Shown here: positions 15,677 through 23,386 of the stretch, piece by piece
How positions within the stretch are numbered: the stretch's first letter is position 1
How the letters are laid out: every line of letters begins with the position of its first letter
From: Acidobacteria bacterium UBA2999
GTDB lineage: Bacteria; Acidobacteriota; Vicinamibacteria; Vicinamibacterales; UBA2999
Reading direction: 5' to 3'
DNA length: 33,862 nucleotides
NCBI GenBank assembly: GCA_002346475.1
Contig: DDZV01000054.1
Coordinates: 1 to 33,862, forward strand
Position numbers and translations under genes: made by a program
The notes under the pieces: model-generated
The model's input: the letters and a program-made list of their open reading frames with translations, nothing else
What the model was told of the DNA's origin: nothing
The model's database searches: none

Positions 15677-17918
15677 GCAGTTGAAAGGGCCTAGGGTATT
15701 GGACAATAAAACTGGGGTTCTGGGTAGTACTACTTTTCCCCCCTTAATCCGCTTTGAGCACCTCCTGGAGAAGGTTCGTCTCTATAGTTCCGAGGAGGAT
15801 GTTGACCTGCTTCGGCGGGCTTACGTGTTCTCAACCCTTGAACACAGGGGTCAAATCCGGCACTCCGGTGAGCCATATCTGGTCCATCCACTAGAAGTAG
15901 CAAATTTCCTTGTCGACATGAAGCTGGATGTTGTCACAGTGGTTGCTGGGCTTCTCCATGATGTCGTAGAAGACACTCGAACCACTCCTGAACGGCTTAG
16001 AGAATTATTTGGATCGGAAGTTGGAAATGTTGTTGAAGGAGTAACAAAGATCAGCGCTCTCAAGTTCTCATCAAGTGAAGAGCGACAGGCGGAAAATATT
16101 CGCAAGATGCTTTTAGCAATGGTCGATGATGTTCGTGTGATTCTAGTGAAGCTTGCTGACAGGCTCCACAATATGCGAACGCTTCAGCATTTGGATGAAG
16201 AGTCAAAGCTCCGTATATCTCAAGAGACACTTGATATTTATGCGCCCATAGCTAGTCGTCTCGGAATGAGCAAAATCAAGAACGAACTTGAGGAATTATC
16301 CTTCCAGCATCTTGAGCCGAGGGCTTATGAGTTACTTCGGAAAAAGGTTGAAACCAAACGTAAAACAGTTAGGTTGGTTATTGAAGAACTCAAGAATACT
16401 ATCGAAGAAAAATTACAGGAAGCTCAAGCTCCTGTTGTTTTGATAGAAGGACGAATAAAACGTTTATACAGCATCCATCGAAAGCTTAAGCGACAAAAAA
16501 TTGATCTCGATCGCGTTTACGATTTTGTTGCTTTGCGTGTCATTACGCATTCAATTAAAGACTGTTATGCAGTATTAGGCATTATTCACCAGACATGGTC
16601 CCCGGTGCCTGGACGAATCAAAGACTTTATAGGAATGCCACGGGTGAATGGTTATCAATCACTGCACACATCTGTAATCGGCGAGTTGGGTTTTCCGTTT
16701 GAGGTTCAAATTAGAACAGAAGAGATGCACAGACGGGCTGAAGAAGGCATTGCATCCCACTGGAAATATAAAGAAGGCCGAATCGAAGACAATAATAATG
16801 ATGAGCAGCAATTCTCGTGGGTGCGGCAATTATTAGAGACTCCGCAAGAGATTCATGATCCACACGCATTTATTCAGCACTTAAAAATCGATCTCTATCC
16901 AGAAGAGGTTTATATTTTTACCCCGAAGGGAGAAGTGCGATCACTCGCACGGAATGCCACAGTGCTAGACTTTGCTTATAGCATTCACACGGAGGTGGGT
17001 CATCAATGTATAGGTGCTAAAGTTAATGGAAAAATAGTTCCGTTACGTACTCGTTTAGAGAACGGTAGCATTGTTGAGATTCTCACACAGGTGGGCCGTG
17101 GGCCTAGTCGAGATTGGCTTGAATTTGTTGTTACTTCGCGTGCACGTAATAGAATCAGACACTTGTTAAATGGCGAGGAACGTAAGCGGAGTATCGATCT
17201 TGGCCGACGTTTGTTCGAGAAAGAAGCTCGTCGTTTCAGCTTAAATCCAAAAAATCTTCTCGAACGACAATCTTTCAAAAAATTTTCCTTGGAATATGGT
17301 GCTCAAACACCAGAAGAGCTATTCGCTCATATTGGTTATGGGAAGTTATATCCACGAACGTTGATCAAAAACTTTACCCCTTCAGCACAACTACAAGACG
17401 GCAAGAAAGATTCACTTGTTTTTTCAGCAGTGAAGCGTGTTTTTCGCCAAGGAGGTAACGAAACAAACAAGATTAAAGTTCGAGGAATCGACGATTTGAT
17501 GGTGTTTCGCGCAAAATGCTGTAATCCAATTTATGGTGAAAAAATTACTGGATACATTACTCGTGGTAAAGGTGTTTCTGTACACACATTAATTTGTCCC
17601 AATATTGTGAACTTAATGTTTGATCCTGAACGCCGTGTTGAAGTGGAATGGGATAAGCCTGGGAATCATCAAGTTGCTTATACAGTGCACCTTACTATGC
17701 ATGTGGAAGATCGGAAGGGCATGCTTGCAGAGATCAGTGCGAAGGTTTCAGACATTAATACGAATATTGCCAATATGGAAGCTCGCACTGGTTTAGATCA
17801 ACAGGCACGCATAGATATGACTGTTGACATTCTTGATCTTAAACATCTTCAAAAAGTGATTAAGTCAATCAAGGGTGTAGATGGTGTGCTTGGTGTTGAT
17901 CGTACTGCTAGGGCTTAA
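15675..17918 (+). CDS. rel: Bifunctional (p)ppGpp synthetase/hydrolase, Rel/SpoT type
   Basis: Makes and degrades the stringent-response alarmone. Domains in order: HD hydrolase (about 45-200) with H71, HD pair H95-D96 in GLLHDVVED, and LADRLHNMRTL; synthetase (about 250-365) with YDFVALRVIT, GRIKDFIGMPRVNGYQSLHTS and EVQIRTEEMHRRAEEGIASHWKYKEG; TGS (about 405-465) with VYIFTPKGEV; and a C-terminal ACT domain (about 675-745). The RIKD motif is the RxKD type of bifunctional enzymes, not the ExDD of RelA. At 747 aa it is normal. The ATG at 15675 lacks a ribosome site and may lie inside its own promoter, so TTG 15699 is a credible alternative. It converges on ridA with a 12-base gap. Confidence 0.95.
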   Translation: MQLKGPRVLDNKTGVLGSTTFPPLIRFEHLLEKVRLYSSEEDVDLLRRAYVFSTLEHRGQIRHSGEPYLVHPLEVANFLVDMKLDVVTVVAGLLHDVVEDTRTTPERLRELFGSEVGNVVEGVTKISALKFSSSEERQAENIRKMLLAMVDDVRVILVKLADRLHNMRTLQHLDEESKLRISQETLDIYAPIASRLGMSKIKNELEELSFQHLEPRAYELLRKKVETKRKTVRLVIEELKNTIEEKLQEAQAPVVLIEGRIKRLYSIHRKLKRQKIDLDRVYDFVALRVITHSIKDCYAVLGIIHQTWSPVPGRIKDFIGMPRVNGYQSLHTSVIGELGFPFEVQIRTEEMHRRAEEGIASHWKYKEGRIEDNNNDEQQFSWVRQLLETPQEIHDPHAFIQHLKIDLYPEEVYIFTPKGEVRSLARNATVLDFAYSIHTEVGHQCIGAKVNGKIVPLRTRLENGSIVEILTQVGRGPSRDWLEFVVTSRARNRIRHLLNGEERKRSIDLGRRLFEKEARRFSLNPKNLLERQSFKKFSLEYGAQTPEELFAHIGYGKLYPRTLIKNFTPSAQLQDGKKDSLVFSAVKRVFRQGGNETNKIKVRGIDDLMVFRAKCCNPIYGEKITGYITRGKGVSVHTLICPNIVNLMFDPERRVEVEWDKPGNHQVAYTVHLTMHVEDRKGMLAEISAKVSDINTNIANMEARTGLDQQARIDMTVDILDLKHLQKVIKSIKGVDGVLGVDRTARA

Positions 17919-17930
17919 TGGCGGGCTTGT

Positions 17931-18314
17931 CTAATCAGCCACTGCAATGACATCAATTTCTACACGAACATCTTTTGGAAGTCTGGCTACTTGTACAGTC
18001 GAACGAGCTGGTGGCGGGTCATCGACGTAAGAAGCATAAACTTCATTCATTGCTGTAAACTCATCCATGTCTGCGAGAAATACGGTGGTACGCACAATGT
18101 TTCTAGAAGTAGTCCCACTGGCTTTCAACAGGGCAGCGATATTTTGAAAGATCTGATGAGTTTGGGTTTTGATATCGCCAGAGATAACGTTACCGGTAGC
18201 AGGATCAATTGGAATTTGACCTGATAGAAACACGAGGTTTCCAATTTTTACACCTGGTGAGTAGGGACCAATAGCTGCTGGTGCATCAGTGGAAGAGATT
18301 CCAACGATAGTCAT
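17931..18314 (-). CDS. ridA: RidA family reactive-intermediate deaminase
   Basis: Hydrolyses reactive enamine/imine intermediates released by PLP enzymes such as threonine dehydratase. It has AIGPYSPGVKIGNLVFLSGQIPIDPATG at 14-41 and the substrate-binding arginine R104 in PPARSTVQVARLPKDVRVEIDVIAV. At 127 aa it fits the trimeric YjgF/YER057c fold. Its ATG overlaps the rpmB stop (TGATG), indicating translational coupling to a ribosomal protein gene. Identification of the family is firm; the precise substrate is not readable. Confidence 0.93.
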   Translation of the reverse strand: MTIVGISSTDAPAAIGPYSPGVKIGNLVFLSGQIPIDPATGNVISGDIKTQTHQIFQNIAALLKASGTTSRNIVRTTVFLADMDEFTAMNEVYASYVDDPPPARSTVQVARLPKDVRVEIDVIAVAD

Positions 18315-18505
18315 CAGGCAGCCTTGACAACTTTTCCTGACCTCAGGCAGCGTGTACAGACGCGCAAACGTTTTGTTGCACCATTTACAAGGGCCTTAAC
18401 CATTTGCAGGTTTGGCTCAAATCGACGCGGGCCTATGTTATGGGCGTGGGAAACTGTTCGTCCAACTACAGGACCTTTTCCACAGATATCGCATCGCTTT
18501 GACAT
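18314..18505 (-). CDS. rpmB: 50S ribosomal protein bL28, zinc-binding form
   Basis: A 63-aa protein with MSKRCDICGKGPVVG, the family core SHAHNIGPRRFEPNLQ and RLRVCTRCLRSGKVVKA. Both CxxC pairs are present (C5/C8 and C50/C53), so this is the zinc-ribbon (C+) form rather than the zinc-independent form. GAGG lies 5 bases before the ATG. It precedes ridA with overlapping stop and start and follows the cysteine-rich gene by 68 bases. No rpmG accompanies it. Confidence 0.95.
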   Translation of the reverse strand: MSKRCDICGKGPVVGRTVSHAHNIGPRRFEPNLQMVKALVNGATKRLRVCTRCLRSGKVVKAA

Positions 18506-18573
18506 ATATCCTCACACTCTCTGATCTTAGGGAAATGATTCTTAATTCGTTTACTGAACAAAAGAAAATTTTA

Positions 18574-19248
18574 TCATGGCATGATTAGCCGTGGTTTTTC
18601 TTTCTCCTGGCTGTTATCGGTTTTTGGCAATGCTTCTTCTGAAGCTAAAGTGTGCTGGAGTAGACGACCCATAAGCTCAATATAAGAACATTCTCCGCCA
18701 CCGGTGGTCTGACTCGTCTCTCGAGCCCCACGCTCGATACTACGTAGTACAGTTACAGCCTCTTGTTGGAAAGCTGCACCAGCATCCTTACCGGTTTCTT
18801 CTAAAAAGGTAGCTATTTCACGAGTAAGACGCTGGGCAGCTGCTGATTGTGCAGTATGTTCATAGATAATTCCCTTAATAGAGGTTTCGAGCGTTGCAGC
18901 AGCAGCTGCTGCTGCTTCCGCTACATCATTGTCTAGTAAAGGTGTCAGAGCATCTGGCTTATGGCGAAGAATGACCGATTGGATCAGAAAGAACAATTGG
19001 TGTTGACGCTCCGTAAATCCCTGTAGTGTAGGTATTAATACTGCAACATCATTTTGCTGTTGTCGTTTTACGACAGCAGCTGGGTGCTCACGCGCAGAGA
19101 TTAAATAAGTACATGTCGGTGGACATTGAATTTCTGTTAAGCGTTTAGTGCCACAACATAAAGAGCAGATGCTTTTTCCAAGTGCTGGACACTCTCGTCG
19201 TGCTTTCTGCCGGTTACAGAGAGGGCAGCGAATGGTTCGGTTTCGCAT
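18574..19248 (-). CDS. Uncharacterised protein with eight-cysteine N-terminal zinc cluster
   Basis: 224 aa. The first 50 residues hold C8, C11, C20, C28, C31, C32, C42 and C46 in the pattern CPLC, CPALGKSICSLCCGTKR, IQCPPTCTYL, enough for two zinc ions. A helical, alanine-rich middle follows (seven alanines in a row at about 112-118) and a polar tail ending EKEKPRLIMP. I recall similar CCGTKR..I.CPP.C.YL starts in uncharacterised bacterial proteins but know no function. It lies upstream of rpmB-ridA on the same strand, 68 bases away, so a translation- or nucleic-acid-related role is a guess from context. No clear Shine-Dalgarno precedes the ATG. Confidence 0.82.
   Translation of the reverse strand: MRNRTIRCPLCNRQKARRECPALGKSICSLCCGTKRLTEIQCPPTCTYLISAREHPAAVVKRQQQNDVAVLIPTLQGFTERQHQLFFLIQSVILRHKPDALTPLLDNDVAEAAAAAAATLETSIKGIIYEHTAQSAAAQRLTREIATFLEETGKDAGAAFQQEAVTVLRSIERGARETSQTTGGGECSYIELMGRLLQHTLASEEALPKTDNSQEKEKPRLIMP
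18895..18914. repeat. 20-base CAG/CTG palindrome in the alanine tract
   Basis: Three GCA units mirror three TGC units around GCAG|CTGC within the alanine-rich codons of the cysteine-cluster gene. It is probably a by-product of switching from GCA to GCT alanine codons rather than a regulatory site. Confidence 0.5.
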
Positions 19249-19400
19249 AAGACACTATTAAAGAGTTAGTTAGCAGGTACATAGGATTAAATTAAGTTCA
19301 TCGCTAGTGTATATTTATAGAGATACTGATGCTTTAAGTGACTCAAAAAAGGTGTTTTTACAAAATTTTGATATATCAAAGAGATTTTATAAATAAGCCA

Positions 19401-19429
19401 TTGTTGAGAAGATTAAGACATAATATAAT
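19401..19429 (+). promoter_or_regulatory. Candidate promoter for the DksA-like gene
   Basis: TTGTTG (19401-19406), 17-base spacer, perfect TATAAT (19424-19429) in the very AT-rich 19290-19500 intergenic stretch. It would give a leader of about 97 bases before the ATG at 19533. A weaker alternative, TTGCAT-16-TACTAT, lies closer to the gene. The 284-base gap between the divergent genes holds nothing else I can identify. Confidence 0.5.
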
Positions 19430-19532
19430 AATAAATATATATTAAGCATAGATCTTGCATATTCAGAGATAGCCCATACTATATGTAGTGCTTGCAATAC
19501 TGGAATATAGATCAGGAACGGCGAGGGTCATC

Positions 19533-19973
19533 ATGGTTGCAACTACAACAAACACTTCACGTAAATCAAATCGTTACTTGGATTTGCGGAATATGCTTGA
19601 AAGTCGACGACTTGAGTTAATGAGTGAAGTGCACGGCAAGATTCGTGATGTAAGAGCTGATAAAGGGAAAGATCGAGAGCCCCTAGATTCTGGCGAAAGC
19701 TCAGAAATAGATATCCAGGAAGATATTGAACTGGCCCTCATACAGATGAAAGCTGAGACGCTAAACAAGATCAATGAAGCACTGAAACGTCTTGAGGAAG
19801 ATTCGTACGGGAATTGTTTTGAATGCGGTGAAGAGATCAGTGAAGCGCGTCTACGGGCTTTATTGTTTGCAGTGCGGTGTAAGGATTGTGAAGAAGCACG
19901 GGAGCTAGCTGAGCGAAAAAAGCTGTTTGAGCGTTTAGATTCCAGTACGTCTATTTTTGATATTTCCAATTGA
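19533..19973 (+). CDS. dksA: DksA/TraR-type zinc-finger transcription regulator
   Basis: Family members bind the RNA polymerase secondary channel and act with ppGpp. A long acidic helical hairpin (about 14-92) precedes the zinc finger C95, C98, C116, C119 (CFECGEEISEARLRALLFAVRCKDC), the standard CX2C-X17-CX2C spacing. I chose ATG 19533 (146 aa) because GCGAGGG lies just upstream; an in-frame TTG at 19488 would add 15 unlikely residues. Whether it is a true DksA or a DksA-like TraR/YocK-type protein is not settled: the loop tip reads LDSGESSEID rather than the classic DxxDxA. A terminator hairpin follows. The rel gene is 1.6 kb away. Confidence 0.85.
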   Translation: MVATTTNTSRKSNRYLDLRNMLESRRLELMSEVHGKIRDVRADKGKDREPLDSGESSEIDIQEDIELALIQMKAETLNKINEALKRLEEDSYGNCFECGEEISEARLRALLFAVRCKDCEEARELAERKKLFERLDSSTSIFDISN

Positions 19974-19975
19974 TA

Positions 19976-20009
19976 AAAGTAGGAGCGTATCAAGCTTCGC
20001 TCCTACTTT
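19976..20009 (+). terminator. Terminator after the DksA-like gene
   Basis: AAAGTAGGAGCG (19976-19987) pairs perfectly with CGCTCCTACTTT (19998-20009) around a 10-base loop, ending in TTTCTT. It starts 3 bases after the stop codon. The U-tract is short but the stem is strong. Confidence 0.7.
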
Positions 20010-20155
20010 CTTGCCTTGACCTCTAGTTCGGAGGTATTTCTAACAAGTCCTGCGCGTAACTAAAAGGTTGTTATATGTAACCGTAATCAGATTGTTTAGG
20101 TTCGTAATTTTTCAGGAAAGAATTGTTTTGAACTGAAATAATCTTTAGCTTCAGT

Positions 20156-21052
20156 ATGATGATACAGGCTGTATATTCACCACGTTATTGTGCTGAGATT
20201 GGAACGCACATTTTTCAAACAATTAAATATCAAAAACTTGCCTTAGCTTTAACGCTCAGTAAGGAATGGTCATTCGTAGAACCAGAACCTGTTTTTTGGA
20301 AAGATCTTGCGCTTGTCCATACCGAGAATTACATAAGGAAGGTAAGGACTGGCATATTAAATGCTGACGAACTAGCCAACCTTGAATTACCTTGGTCCCC
20401 TGGTGTTGTTGAGAGTTTTAGGCTCATGAGCGGAGGCACATTACTAGCTGCACGTCACGCAAAAGAGTTTGGCCTAGGAGTAAATCTTGGTGGAGGATTT
20501 CATCATGCTTTTGCTAATCACGGAGAAGGATTCTGTCTTTTTAATGATATAGCGGTGGCTATCCGTGTTCTTCAAGAAGAGCGAGTATTTACTCGTGCGG
20601 CAGTGGTTGATTGCGATGTACATCATGGCAATGGGACTGCAATGATTTTTAATGGTGACAAGTCAGTCTTCACCTTATCCATTCATCAGCAACATAACTA
20701 TCCGATGTTCAAACCTCGCAGTTCACTCGACATTGGACTGCCAGATGGCACAAATTCTTCTAACTACTTGACTGATCTAAGGCAAGCTATGGTGGCTGTA
20801 ATCGCTTTCCAACCAGAGATAGTTTTTTATCTTGCTGGTGCCGATCCATACAAGGACGATCAGCTTGGTGGGCTCAATTTAACTATGGACGGACTTCGAG
20901 AACGAGATCGCATTGTTTTATCAAAGTGTAGAGAATCAAATATTCCTATAGTAACTACTCTTGCCGGCGGGTATGCCAAAGACATTGACGACACAGTAGC
21001 AATCCATCAGTCAACAGTTGAAGAGATAACTGCGCAACAAGCGATGTCGTAG
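20156..21052 (+). CDS. Histone deacetylase family protein (zinc hydrolase)
   Basis: An arginase/deacetylase-fold enzyme that removes acyl groups from lysine or small polyamine-like amides. All catalytic residues are visible: H116-H117 in LGGGFHHA, zinc ligands D154 and H156 in VDCDVHHGNGTA and D230 in LAGADPYKDDQLGGLNLT, and the transition-state tyrosine Y273 in LAGGYAKD. GFCLFNDIAVAI at 125-136 is also typical. At 298 aa it is a compact, class IV/HDAC11-like bacterial form. The start is ATG 20156 or 20159; neither has a ribosome site. It stands alone, converging on rluD. The substrate cannot be inferred from neighbours. Confidence 0.92.
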   Translation: MMIQAVYSPRYCAEIGTHIFQTIKYQKLALALTLSKEWSFVEPEPVFWKDLALVHTENYIRKVRTGILNADELANLELPWSPGVVESFRLMSGGTLLAARHAKEFGLGVNLGGGFHHAFANHGEGFCLFNDIAVAIRVLQEERVFTRAAVVDCDVHHGNGTAMIFNGDKSVFTLSIHQQHNYPMFKPRSSLDIGLPDGTNSSNYLTDLRQAMVAVIAFQPEIVFYLAGADPYKDDQLGGLNLTMDGLRERDRIVLSKCRESNIPIVTTLAGGYAKDIDDTVAIHQSTVEEITAQQAMS

Positions 21053-21072
21053 TGATGTGATGGGTGCTCGCC

Positions 21073-22011
21073 TTAATCCTTATAACCAAGCTCATCAAGA
21101 ATTAATTGCAGGTCTTCTGGTATAGGTGAGGAAAAAACTAAGTTTCGACCATCAGCTGGATGCTTAAAGGCTAGTCTCCAAGAATGTAGAAAAGGTCGTT
21201 CCAGTCGTTGTAATGGTTGTAGGTCTTTTGGCACACGCCGTCGCACACCCCCGTAAAGGGCATCACCTACAACAGGGTGTCCAATAGTACTTAGGTGTAC
21301 ACGAATTTGATGTGTGCGCCCGGTATGTATCGCCACGTGGACAAACGTTACGCCTGGAAGTTGACGAGCTTTTGTTATTCGTGTAACTGCCTCACGAGAA
21401 CGTCGTGCTCTGGAAGACATTTTTTGTCGATGTACGGGGTCACGTCCAATGGCGGTATCAATACGTTTACCAGACTGCACAACGCCCCAAACGAGTGCGA
21501 CGTATTCTTTTTCTACTTCACGATCATGGAATTGGCGAGCTAGCTCACGATGCGCTTCATCATTCTTTGCGACAACCATAACTCCAGATGTTCCACGATC
21601 TAGTCGATGGACAATACCTGGCCGAAGCTCTCCACCTATTCCACTCAGGTCTTCAAGATGGTGTAACAATGCATTTACAAGAGTCCCAGAGGCTTGTCCA
21701 TTACCAGGGTGGACAACCATACCAGCAGGTTTGTTAAGTATTACCAGGTCGTCATCCCCATAAATGATTTTGATGGGAATGTCTTCAGCTTTAAGGTCTG
21801 TGGGTGTTGGGTTTGGGATACTAACGACGATGCACTCACCTGCACGTACAGGTAGATTTGGTCGAGGCACACGATTTTCTAGCTTTACGTGTCCATCAAC
21901 AATTAATTTTCGAATTTTAGAGCGAGAATGAGTGCCAAGTACAGAAACAAGAAAGAGATCGAGCCGTTGTCCCTCAGAATCGTGCGGCACAATGAATTCT
22001 TGTTGCTCCAC
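21073..22011 (-). CDS. rluD: RluA/RluD-family 23S rRNA pseudouridine synthase
   Basis: An N-terminal S4 RNA-binding domain (about 15-70, QRLDLFLVSVLGTHSRSKIRKLI) precedes the synthase domain with ILNKPAGMVVHPG at 91-103, the catalytic D138 in HRLDRGTSGVMVVAKN, and GRTHQIRVHLSTIGHPVVGDALYG. At 312 aa it matches RluD, which modifies helix 69 of 23S rRNA; RluA-like specificity is possible. The start is GTG (22009-22011). It lies 6 bases after lgt, the last gene of ileS-lspA-lgt-rluD, and converges on the deacetylase. Confidence 0.93.
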   Translation of the reverse strand: MEQQEFIVPHDSEGQRLDLFLVSVLGTHSRSKIRKLIVDGHVKLENRVPRPNLPVRAGECIVVSIPNPTPTDLKAEDIPIKIIYGDDDLVILNKPAGMVVHPGNGQASGTLVNALLHHLEDLSGIGGELRPGIVHRLDRGTSGVMVVAKNDEAHRELARQFHDREVEKEYVALVWGVVQSGKRIDTAIGRDPVHRQKMSSRARRSREAVTRITKARQLPGVTFVHVAIHTGRTHQIRVHLSTIGHPVVGDALYGGVRRRVPKDLQPLQRLERPFLHSWRLAFKHPADGRNLVFSSPIPEDLQLILDELGYKD

Positions 22012-22017
22012 GGGTTG

Positions 22018-22830
22018 TTACGCTGCCGAATTTCGACCCGTTTGGAGAGATTCTTGAGTTCGCCCTTGTCGTGAAAGCCAGAACAACATTAAGAGACTTA
22101 ATGGAGCAAGGATAATTGAGATTGCCTGAGAAGTAGAAAGAATATCAAATACCATGCCACGTGGATCGCCACGATAGAATTCAATTACATAACGAGATAC
22201 TGCGTACAACAATATGTAAGCCCAAAAAGTACGTCCAGGGAATGGTCTTCGCTTATGCTCTGTCGTAAGCAAGAAAGTAAGGATAAGCAGTTCAGCGCTG
22301 GATTCGTACAGTTGACTCGGATGTAATGGGATACCTAGCGGTGTTCCTACGTTGCTTGCAGCCATTGGATTATTAAACGTAATTCCCCATGCTACGTCAG
22401 TTGGTTTGCCATAGCAGCAGCCAGCAGCAAGGCATCCCAAGCGTCCAATAACATGGCCGAGTGCAATACCAGGAGCAAAGACATCACATGTTCTCCAAAA
22501 TGGCATGTGGTGCTTTGAGATGTACCAGAATGCAATAATTACTGCTAGGAATAAGCCCCCGTAAAAAACACCTCCTGCTCGAACCAGTGACAATAACTCG
22601 GTAGGGGATTCAATAAATCTATCGAATTCAACAATCAATAAAAGCAGTTTCGCACCTACTAGTGCACCAATAATTATATAAATACCAAGATCAAGCACAC
22701 GATTTGCATTGAGTTCATTCACTGCAGCACGTGCCATGGCAAACCGAAGCCCAAGTATGTAGGATGCCGCCAGGAGGACACCATACGTGTAGATCGTAAC
22801 TGGGCCTAAATTGAACAACTCAGGATGCAC
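22018..22830 (-). CDS. lgt: Prolipoprotein diacylglyceryl transferase
   Basis: First enzyme of lipoprotein maturation: attaches diacylglycerol to the lipobox cysteine in the inner membrane. Multiple helices are seen with LGPVTIYTYGVLLA, RAGGVFYGGLFLAV, HVIGRLGCLAAGCCYGKPTDVAWG and HPSQLYES, then FYRGDPRG near the C-terminus. I prefer the GTG at 22828-22830 (VHPELFNLGP, 270 aa) over the in-frame TTG at 22857 (279 aa), because homologues usually begin at this point and GGAAA lies 6 bases upstream. Either way it overlaps the end of lspA, implying coupling. Confidence 0.94.
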   Translation of the reverse strand: MHPELFNLGPVTIYTYGVLLAASYILGLRFAMARAAVNELNANRVLDLGIYIIIGALVGAKLLLLIVEFDRFIESPTELLSLVRAGGVFYGGLFLAVIIAFWYISKHHMPFWRTCDVFAPGIALGHVIGRLGCLAAGCCYGKPTDVAWGITFNNPMAASNVGTPLGIPLHPSQLYESSAELLILTFLLTTEHKRRPFPGRTFWAYILLYAVSRYVIEFYRGDPRGMVFDILSTSQAISIILAPLSLLMLFWLSRQGRTQESLQTGRNSAA

Positions 22831-23332
22831 GGTATTTTCCAGTCCAAAAAAGGTCAACGATCATTATGATCACTCCGACTGTGATAGCTGTATCTGCCAC
22901 ATTAAATGCCCAGAAGTGCCATCCACGCCAGTATAAATCTATAAAATCCACGACTGCGCCTGTTGTAATACGGTCAATAAGATTACCTATTGCTCCACCC
23001 AATATGCAGGAAAGTCCTGTGCGGGCAATCCATTGAGACGAAGGCAATGTAACCATGTAGAAGGCAATAAAGAGAAGAGCAGTCGTTGCAGCAAGTGCCA
23101 GGAGAGTAGTTTTAAATGGAAATGACACACTGCTCAATAAGCCAAAGGCAGCACCTGTATTTTCGATATAAGTTAAATTGAAGCTTCCTGCAATAATTGC
23201 GACACTCTCGTACAACTCAAAATTTGTTCGGATTGCATATTTTGATACTTGGTCAAGTATCACAATAGGTAGCACTATGACGACAACTAGCCAGCGATGG
23301 TAGGGATTACGACGATCGTTATTGATTGCCAA
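22820..23332 (-). CDS. lspA: Lipoprotein signal peptidase (signal peptidase II)
   Basis: Aspartyl protease that removes signal peptides of diacylglyceryl-prolipoproteins. Four helices are seen, with ILDQVSKYAI at 25-34, IENTGAAFGLL at 56-66, and the catalytic aspartates D129 in AVVDF and D147 in FNVADTAITVG, 18 residues apart as in E. coli. At 170 aa it is the usual length. The start is TTG (23330-23332), supported by AAAGGA 5 bases upstream. It sits between ileS and lgt, the common operon order; the two adjacent genes supply consecutive steps of lipoprotein processing. Confidence 0.95.
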   Translation of the reverse strand: MAINNDRRNPYHRWLVVVIVLPIVILDQVSKYAIRTNFELYESVAIIAGSFNLTYIENTGAAFGLLSSVSFPFKTTLLALAATTALLFIAFYMVTLPSSQWIARTGLSCILGGAIGNLIDRITTGAVVDFIDLYWRGWHFWAFNVADTAITVGVIIMIVDLFWTGKYRAS

Positions 23333-23386
23333 GCTATCCTTTCATACAAACACATTGTTTTGTTTCTGTGGCACTGGTTACGGTTT

